Assembly (NCBI RefSeq): GCF_014640975.1
Contig: NZ_BMHO01000001.1
Location: forward strand, 1,622,166 to 1,686,165
Direction: 5' to 3'
DNA: 64,000 nt
Source: Microbacterium faecale
GTDB lineage: Bacteria > Actinomycetota > Actinomycetes > Actinomycetales > Microbacteriaceae
Shown here: positions 59,013-64,000 of the stretch, one piece after another
Numbering within the stretch: the stretch's first letter is position 1
Layout of the letters: each line of letters opens with the position of its first letter
Translations under genes and position numbers: made by a program
Notes under the pieces: model-generated
The model's input: only the letters and a program-made list of their open reading frames with translations
What the model was told of the DNA's origin: nothing
Databases searched by the model: none

Positions 59013-59028
59013 ACAGTATCCGTACACT
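59013..59028. promoter_or_regulatory. back-to-back -10 boxes for divergent leaderless mfd and membrane-protein genes
   Basis: TACTGT on the minus strand (59013-59018) and TACACT on the plus strand (59023-59028) are separated by 4 bp. Each is 6 nt from the GTG of its gene (59006 and 59035). The -35 of each promoter must therefore lie within the first codons of the opposite gene. Confidence 0.62.
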
Positions 59029-59034
59029 TGTCGG

Positions 59035-62000
59035 GTGAGTCTTTCCGGGATCCTGCGCGCCCTCGACACGTCCGAATCGTTCAGGGAGGCGTTCGCGGCG
59101 ACATCGGTCGACCAGGATCTCTCGCTCGTCGACGGACTCGATGCGCCGGCGCTCGCCGCATTGATCGATCGACGTCAGGCAGCCGGTGAGGCCGGTGTGC
59201 TGTTCGTCGTGGTCCCGACGAGCCGGCGCGCCGAGCAGCTCGCGACGGCTCTCGCCGCCTTCGTGCCGACGGCCGACGTCCGCGAGTTTCCGGCGTGGGA
59301 GACGCTGCCGCATGAGCGACTGAGCCCGAGCGCCGAGACCGTCGGGCGTCGGCTCGAAACGCTCCGCGCTCTCACGGCGTGGGACGGCGAGCGGCCGCTC
59401 ATCGTCACCGCGTCGATCCGCGCCGCGATCCAACCCGTCGTCCCCGGGCTCGGCGACGCGAACGCCGTGTCCCTCGCGGTGGGCGCGCGCGATCACGACC
59501 TCGACGACATCGCCGTGCGGCTCGTCGAGCTCGCTTATCATCGCGTCGACATGGTCTCGCGACGCGGCGAATTCGCCGTGCGCGGCGGGATCCTCGACGT
59601 GTTCCCGCCGACGGCCCCGCATCCGCTGCGCGTGGAGTTCTTCGGCGACGAGGTCGACCAGATCCGCGAGTTCTCCGTCGCGGATCAGCGCTCCGTGCCG
59701 GGCGACGTCGACCGGATCGAGCTTCTCCCGAGTCGCGAGCTGCTGCTGACCCCGTCGGTGCGGCAACGCGCGCGAGAGCTGCAGCACGATTACCCCGGCA
59801 TCGCACAGATGCTCGAGAAGATGGCGGAGGGCATTCCCGCGGAGGGCATGGAGTCGCTGTCGAATCTCGTCGCCGGCCCGCTCGTGTCGATCGCGGACTA
59901 CCTGCCCGCGGGATCCACGACGGCGGTCGTCGACCCCGAACGCGCCGTGTCGCGCGCGGTGAGCTTGAAGGAGACGAACACCGAGTTCCTCGAGGCGGCA
60001 TGGAGCGCCGCGACCGCGGGCGGTGAGGCGCCCGTCGATCTCTCGAGCGGAGGGTTCCTCACGCTCGAAGAGCTCCGCGAGCGGGTGCGCGCACTGGACG
60101 GTGTCTGGTGGACGCTGAGCCCGTTCGACACCGGACTCGGCGAGATCGCGGCCGAGCTCTCCGATGCGGCAGAGGGTGCCGCGATCGCTCGTGACGCCGC
60201 GACGCGCGTCGCGGGCGAGCCGATCGCCTCCTTCCAGGGCAACGTCGAGGGCGCGACCGGCTTCGTCGGCGATCTCGTGCGCGAGGGGTGGGCGGTCGTG
60301 CTGGCCTCCGCCGGCACGGGCATGGTCGACCGCGCACGCGACGTGCTCGGCGAGCGCGGGGTCGCGGCACGGATCGTGGACGACCTGACCGAGGCGCCCG
60401 AGCGCGGCGTCGTCACGCTCGTGCAGGCGGAGGTCGAGCGCGGCTTCCGGGTGGAGCAGGTGAAGCTCGCGGTGCTCACCGAGGCGGAGTTCTACGGCCG
60501 CACGGCCGGCGGCGGCAGGCAGTCGGCGAATCGGCTCGCATCGCGCCGCCGCAACGTCGTCGACCCGTTGCAGCTGAAGCCGGGGGACCCGGTCGTGCAC
60601 GCCACGCACGGCATCGGACGGTTCGTCGAGATGATGCAGCGCGAGGTGTCGACAGGCGGGCGCAACGCGCAGAAGTCGACGCGCGACTACGTCGTGCTCG
60701 AGTACGCCCCCGCCAAGCGCGGTTACCCGGGCGACAAGCTGTTCGTGCCCACCGACCAGCTCGACCTGCTGTCGAAGTACGTCGGCGGCGAGAATCCCCA
60801 ACTGTCGAAGATGGGCGGATCCGACTGGTCTCAGACGAAGCGGAAGGCGCGCCGTGCGGTGCGCGACATCGCCGTCGAACTCGTCAAGCTCTATTCGGCG
60901 CGCATGGCGTCGAAGGGCCACGCCTTCGGCCCAGACACCCCGTGGCAGCGGGAGCTCGAGGAGGCGTTCGCCTTCGTCGAGACGCCCGACCAACTGCAGA
61001 CGATCGACGAGATCAAGCGCGACATGGAACGCGAGATCCCGATGGACCGCCTGCTGTCCGGAGACGTCGGCTTCGGCAAGACCGAGGTCGCCGTCCGCGC
61101 GGCGTTCAAAGCGATCCAGGACGGCAAACAGGTTGCGATGCTCGTGCCGACGACGCTGCTCGTGAAGCAGCACATCGAGACGTTCTCCGACCGCTTCGCG
61201 GGATTCCCTCTGAACGTGCGCCCGCTGAGTCGCTTCCAATCCGACAAGCAGGCGCGCGAGACGCTGCGCGGGCTCGCGGACGGATCCGTCGACATGGTCA
61301 TCGGCACGCACCGGATCCTCACGGAGGGGGTCGTGTTCAAGGACCTCGGGCTCATGATCATCGACGAGGAGCAGCGCTTCGGCGTTGAGCACAAGGACGC
61401 GCTCAAGAAGCTGAAGACGAACGTCGACATCCTCGCGATGAGCGCGACGCCGATCCCTCGCACCCTCGAGATGGCCGTGACGGGGATCCGCGAGATGTCG
61501 ACCCTCGCGACCCCGCCCGAGGACCGCCACCCGATCCTGTCGTACGTCGGACCGTCGAACGACAAACAGGTCGCGGCGGCGATCCGTCGCGAGATGCTGC
61601 GCGAGGGGCAGATCTTCTTCGTGCACAACCGCGTGACGAGCATCCAACGCGTCGCCAACCACCTCGCCGAACTCGTGCCGGAAGCGCGCATCGCCGTCGC
61701 CCACGGCAAGATGGGCGAGCACCAGCTCGAACAGGTCGTCGACGACTTCTGGGAGCGCAAGTTCGATGTGCTCGTCTGCACGACGATCATCGAGACGGGA
61801 ATCGACATCCAGAACGCCAACACGATCATCATCGATCGTGCCGACAAGTACGGCCTCGCCCAGCTCCACCAGCTTCGGGGGCGCGTCGGCCGCGGGCGCG
61901 AACGTGCATACGCCTACTTCGTCTACGACGAGCAAAAGCCGCTGAGTGAGACCGCCGCGGATCGCCTCGAGACGATCGCGGTCCACAACGACCTCGGCAG

Positions 62001-62646
62001 CGGCATCCAGGTGGCGATGAAGGATCTCGAGCTGCGCGGGGCCGGGAACCTGCTCGGCGCCGAACAGGCGGGGCACATCGAGGGCGTCGGCTTCGACCTC
62101 TATCTGCGGATGATCGGCGAGGCGGTCAGCGAGTTCCGCGGCGAGGCGACGGACGGGCCGGTCGAGCTGCGGCTCGAGCTCCCGATCGAGGCGCGGATCC
62201 CCGACGACTACATCGACAGCGAGCGGCTTCGGCTCGAGGCGTATCAGAAGCTCTCGGCCGCGGCCTCCTCCAGCGCCGACGATGACGCGATCGACCGTGT
62301 CGTCGAGGAGCTCGCCGACCGCTACGGCGAGCCGCCCACCGACGTCGCGGGCCTCGTCGAGGTCGCTCGGCTGCGGCGCCGTGCCGCGCAGTCGAAGCTC
62401 TCCGACGTCGTCGCGATGGGCAAGAACCTGCGCATCGCACCGGGAGCCCTGCCGGAATCCAAGGCGGTGCGCATGAAGCGGCTCTATCCGGGCGCGAAGA
62501 TCGTCGCCGGGGGCGACGCGCTGATCGTCCCGCTGCCGATGAGCGGCGGCGAGCCGCTCGCCGACGCAGACCTCGTGACGTGGGTGCGCCAACTGCTCGA
62601 CGCGCTGTTCCCGCTGTCGACTGCGCCGGATCCGCGTCCCGAGTAA
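59035..62646 (+). CDS. mfd: transcription-repair coupling factor Mfd
   Basis: DNA translocase that removes RNA polymerase stalled at lesions and recruits UvrA; 1203 residues. UvrB-homology domain at the N-terminus (RREFAVRGGILDVFPP), RNA-polymerase interaction domain (KPGDPVVHATHGIGRFVEM), RecG-like helicase with Walker A SGDVGFGKTEV (Lys682), DEEQ in IIDEEQRFGVEHK (Asp777), SATPIPRTLEMA, TTIIETGIDIQNANT and the C-terminal TRCF domain. GTG 59035 is chosen over upstream in-frame codons because of TACACT 6 nt before it and because it fits the family N-terminus SLSGILRAL. Confidence 0.96.
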   Translation: MSLSGILRALDTSESFREAFAATSVDQDLSLVDGLDAPALAALIDRRQAAGEAGVLFVVVPTSRRAEQLATALAAFVPTADVREFPAWETLPHERLSPSAETVGRRLETLRALTAWDGERPLIVTASIRAAIQPVVPGLGDANAVSLAVGARDHDLDDIAVRLVELAYHRVDMVSRRGEFAVRGGILDVFPPTAPHPLRVEFFGDEVDQIREFSVADQRSVPGDVDRIELLPSRELLLTPSVRQRARELQHDYPGIAQMLEKMAEGIPAEGMESLSNLVAGPLVSIADYLPAGSTTAVVDPERAVSRAVSLKETNTEFLEAAWSAATAGGEAPVDLSSGGFLTLEELRERVRALDGVWWTLSPFDTGLGEIAAELSDAAEGAAIARDAATRVAGEPIASFQGNVEGATGFVGDLVREGWAVVLASAGTGMVDRARDVLGERGVAARIVDDLTEAPERGVVTLVQAEVERGFRVEQVKLAVLTEAEFYGRTAGGGRQSANRLASRRRNVVDPLQLKPGDPVVHATHGIGRFVEMMQREVSTGGRNAQKSTRDYVVLEYAPAKRGYPGDKLFVPTDQLDLLSKYVGGENPQLSKMGGSDWSQTKRKARRAVRDIAVELVKLYSARMASKGHAFGPDTPWQRELEEAFAFVETPDQLQTIDEIKRDMEREIPMDRLLSGDVGFGKTEVAVRAAFKAIQDGKQVAMLVPTTLLVKQHIETFSDRFAGFPLNVRPLSRFQSDKQARETLRGLADGSVDMVIGTHRILTEGVVFKDLGLMIIDEEQRFGVEHKDALKKLKTNVDILAMSATPIPRTLEMAVTGIREMSTLATPPEDRHPILSYVGPSNDKQVAAAIRREMLREGQIFFVHNRVTSIQRVANHLAELVPEARIAVAHGKMGEHQLEQVVDDFWERKFDVLVCTTIIETGIDIQNANTIIIDRADKYGLAQLHQLRGRVGRGRERAYAYFVYDEQKPLSETAADRLETIAVHNDLGSGIQVAMKDLELRGAGNLLGAEQAGHIEGVGFDLYLRMIGEAVSEFRGEATDGPVELRLELPIEARIPDDYIDSERLRLEAYQKLSAAASSSADDDAIDRVVEELADRYGEPPTDVAGLVEVARLRRRAAQSKLSDVVAMGKNLRIAPGALPESKAVRMKRLYPGAKIVAGGDALIVPLPMSGGEPLADADLVTWVRQLLDALFPLSTAPDPRPE

Positions 62647-62653
62647 GCTTGCC

Positions 62654-62711
62654 CGAGGTGTGCCGGGAAGTCTGGTCGGCTGAGCGAGCTGCGCTGCTCG
62701 CGAATCACCCG
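62654..62711 (+). ncRNA. candidate structured leader RNA of nhaA
   Basis: The 81-nt gap before nhaA can fold into a compact three-way junction: closing stem GGTG (62657-62660) with CACC (62706-62709), extended by a further two pairs beyond a bulged A; hairpin 2 GCCG (62662-62665) with CGGC (62677-62680); hairpin 3 GCGAGC (62684-62689) with GCTCGC (62696-62701). The AAGGA ribosome site (62719-62723) follows at once. This suggests a cation- or pH-responsive leader, but I cannot assign it to a named riboswitch class. Confidence 0.4.
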
Positions 62712-62727
62712 CGATCCGAAGGATTCT

Positions 62728-63879
62728 ATGTCGCTGCTTCGCTCTGAGCGCTTCCCCGCGTTCCTCCTACTGGGCGCCGCCGCCCTCGGCCTCATCGTCG
62801 CGAATCTGCCGTTCGGCGATCGGGTCATCGAGTGGAGCCATCTCGAGATCGGTCCGGCCTCGCTGGGTCTGAACCTCTCGCTATCGCACTGGGTGGCGGA
62901 TCTGCTGCTCGCGATCTTCTTCTTCGGCGTCGCCGTCGAACTGCAGTACGAGATGACGCGCGGCCAGCTGAACAGCCTTTCGAAGGCGATCAAGCCCGCC
63001 ATCGCCGCGGCGGGAGGCGTGATCGTGCCGATCGCCGTCTACCTCGCCATCGCCGGTGGGCCCGAGACGAACAGCGGCTGGCCGATCCCCACCGCGACGG
63101 ATATCGCGTTCGCGCTCGGTGTGCTGGCCATGTTCGGCAAGGGACTGCCGACGAAGGTGCGCATCTTCCTCCTCGCCCTCGCAATCATCGACGATATCGT
63201 CGGCATCGTGTTCATCGCGGTGCTGTTCGCGACGGACCTCGATTTCGGGATGATGCTGGCGGGCCTCGCCTGCATCCTCGTCTTCGCGATCCTGAGCCGT
63301 CTGCGCCGCAGCCTGAATACCCCGACGATCGTGATCGCGATGGTGATCGTGGCGCTGGCGGCCTGGGCGTTCACCTACCTGTCGGGTATTCACGCGACCA
63401 TCGCCGGCGTTCTCCTTGGCCTGCTGAGCCGGCAGCACGAGGGCATGCAGGCGCGGCACGTGCTCGAGCCGTGGATCAACGCGCTGATCCTGCCGATCTT
63501 CGCATTCTTCTCGGCGCTCGTCGTGATTCCGCAGGTGGCGCTCGACGAGCTCTCTCCTGCACTCTGGGGGATCCTCGTCGCGCTGCCCGTCGGCAAGCTG
63601 ATCGGCATCACGCTGTTCGGCTGGCTGGCGATGTTCGTGGGGCGCAAGAAGGGTGAGAAGCCTGAGTTGCCTGTCGCCGACATCCTGCCCGCGGCTGCCC
63701 TCGGCGGGATCGGCTTCACGGTGTCGCTTCTGCTGTCACGACTTGCATTCACCGACAACGTCGTCGCCGACGAAGCGGTGCTGGGTGTGCTGCTCGGATC
63801 CCTCATCTCTCTGATCCTGGCGGCATTCCTCGTCAGCGCTCGCGCACGGCATTACCGCCGCCTCGCCGAGCGCACCTGA
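62728..63879 (+). CDS. nhaA: Na+/H+ antiporter NhaA
   Basis: Exports Na+ in exchange for H+ across the membrane, 383 residues, about 12 helices. NhaA signatures: LLLAIFFFGVAVELQYEM, the PTATDIAFALGVLAMFGK segment, the ion-binding aspartate pair in LALAIIDDIVGIVFIA, and GGIGFTVSLLLSRLAF late in the protein. ATG 62728 with AAGGA 4 nt upstream. A structured leader precedes it. It sits between mfd and mazG, genes that are normally adjacent, so it appears to be an insertion into the backbone. Confidence 0.95.
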   Translation: MSLLRSERFPAFLLLGAAALGLIVANLPFGDRVIEWSHLEIGPASLGLNLSLSHWVADLLLAIFFFGVAVELQYEMTRGQLNSLSKAIKPAIAAAGGVIVPIAVYLAIAGGPETNSGWPIPTATDIAFALGVLAMFGKGLPTKVRIFLLALAIIDDIVGIVFIAVLFATDLDFGMMLAGLACILVFAILSRLRRSLNTPTIVIAMVIVALAAWAFTYLSGIHATIAGVLLGLLSRQHEGMQARHVLEPWINALILPIFAFFSALVVIPQVALDELSPALWGILVALPVGKLIGITLFGWLAMFVGRKKGEKPELPVADILPAAALGGIGFTVSLLLSRLAFTDNVVADEAVLGVLLGSLISLILAAFLVSARARHYRRLAERT

Positions 63880-63896
63880 CGTGGCAGAGTGGGGCC

Positions 63897-64000
63897 GTGA
63901 GCGAAATCGGTGAGGGGCTGCGCCGCGCGGCCGAGGTGATGGATCGCGTCCGCGCCGACTGCGTCTGGTCGCAGCAGATGACCCACGAGAAGCTCGTGCC
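63897..64000 (+). CDS. mazG: MazG-family nucleoside triphosphate pyrophosphohydrolase (3'-partial)
   Basis: The first 34 codons of a gene cut by the window end. The peptide (GEGLRRAAEVMDRVRADCVW, then SQQMTHEKLV) matches the opening helix of MazG, where VMDRLR...CPWDxxQTHxSL is conserved. GTG start 6 nt behind CAGAGT (63885-63890), again leaderless. mfd-mazG is a common actinobacterial neighbourhood. MazG hydrolyses non-canonical or excess NTPs. Confidence 0.85.
   Translation, partial: MSEIGEGLRRAAEVMDRVRADCVWSQQMTHEKLV

Noticed and set aside
59011..62592. Very long open frame antisense to mfd (also 21294-24410 opposite hrpA and 15036-18155 opposite icd)
   Set aside because: Such frames arise opposite GC-rich genes with C/G third positions. 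Their translations are Arg/His/Asp-rich with no recognisable domain, and the opposite strand carries a full known protein.
62647..62727. Cobalamin riboswitch upstream of nhaA, suggested by GGGAAGTCTGGT
   Set aside because: The element is too short, lacks the B12-box (GCCACTG) and the downstream antiporter has no link to cobalamin.

Overview
The window looks like chromosome of a high-GC Gram-positive actinobacterium, most likely family Microbacteriaceae (Microbacterium or a close relative). This is inferred from the GC-rich third codon positions, the frequent GTG starts, many genes preceded by a TANNNT -10 box only 6-8 nt before the start codon (leaderless transcripts), monomeric NADP-isocitrate dehydrogenase, and an actinobacterial gene order (rsmI/pmt, metG-tatD-rsmA-ispE, tRNA-Gln-glmU-prs, rplY-pth-mfd-mazG). 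I see no rRNA, CRISPR array, insertion sequence, prophage or plasmid gene. The gene density leaves no gene-free stretch longer than about 240 bases.

Region 1 (1-13.8 kb) is a sugar-scavenging locus. It holds the end of one ABC sugar importer (two permeases) with a GH31 alpha-xylosidase, a sugar-isomerase-like TIM barrel and a Gfo/Idh/MocA dehydrogenase. A divergent LacI repressor follows, then a second complete importer (binding lipoprotein and two permeases) with a GH3 beta-glycosidase, and finally a ROK regulator. Together these fit uptake and stepwise trimming of plant cell-wall oligosaccharides (xyloglucan or xylan type). Region 2 (13.8-24.4 kb) is mixed: a NYN-LOTUS putative RNase, a second Gfo/Idh oxidoreductase, isocitrate dehydrogenase, an OafA-like acyltransferase with an SGNH domain, and the RNA helicase HrpA. 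Region 3 (24.4-36.6 kb) has an aldo/keto reductase, the divergent pair pmt/rsmI, a gluconate/idonate catabolic operon with its GntR-type regulator (permease, two dehydrogenases, gluconokinase), a YihY membrane protein and a lipoprotein penicillin-binding protein.

Region 4 (36.6-64 kb) is a housekeeping backbone interrupted by accessory genes. metG-tatD-rsmA-ispE continues into 5-oxoprolinase genes (pxpA and a pxpB-pxpC fusion), a GNAT, an AraC regulator, a VOC protein and an ABC-F ATPase. Next come a TetR/MarR pair facing DUF1905 and alpha/beta-hydrolase genes. tRNA-Gln, glmU and prs follow, then a two-component system and gnd (6-phosphogluconate dehydrogenase, the next metabolic step after gluconokinase), then rplY, pth, mfd, nhaA and the start of mazG.

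The most unusual signals are at DNA and RNA level. The palindrome CGGATCCG is heavily iterated (about 44 copies by hand count, against 2-3 expected from composition), in all reading frames, reminiscent of cyanobacterial HIP1. Two divergent gene pairs share back-to-back or overlapping -10 boxes with leaderless starts on both sides. Two -10 boxes incorporate the stop codon of the upstream gene. glmU begins one nucleotide after the end of tRNA-Gln. A compact three-way-junction leader can be drawn upstream of nhaA.
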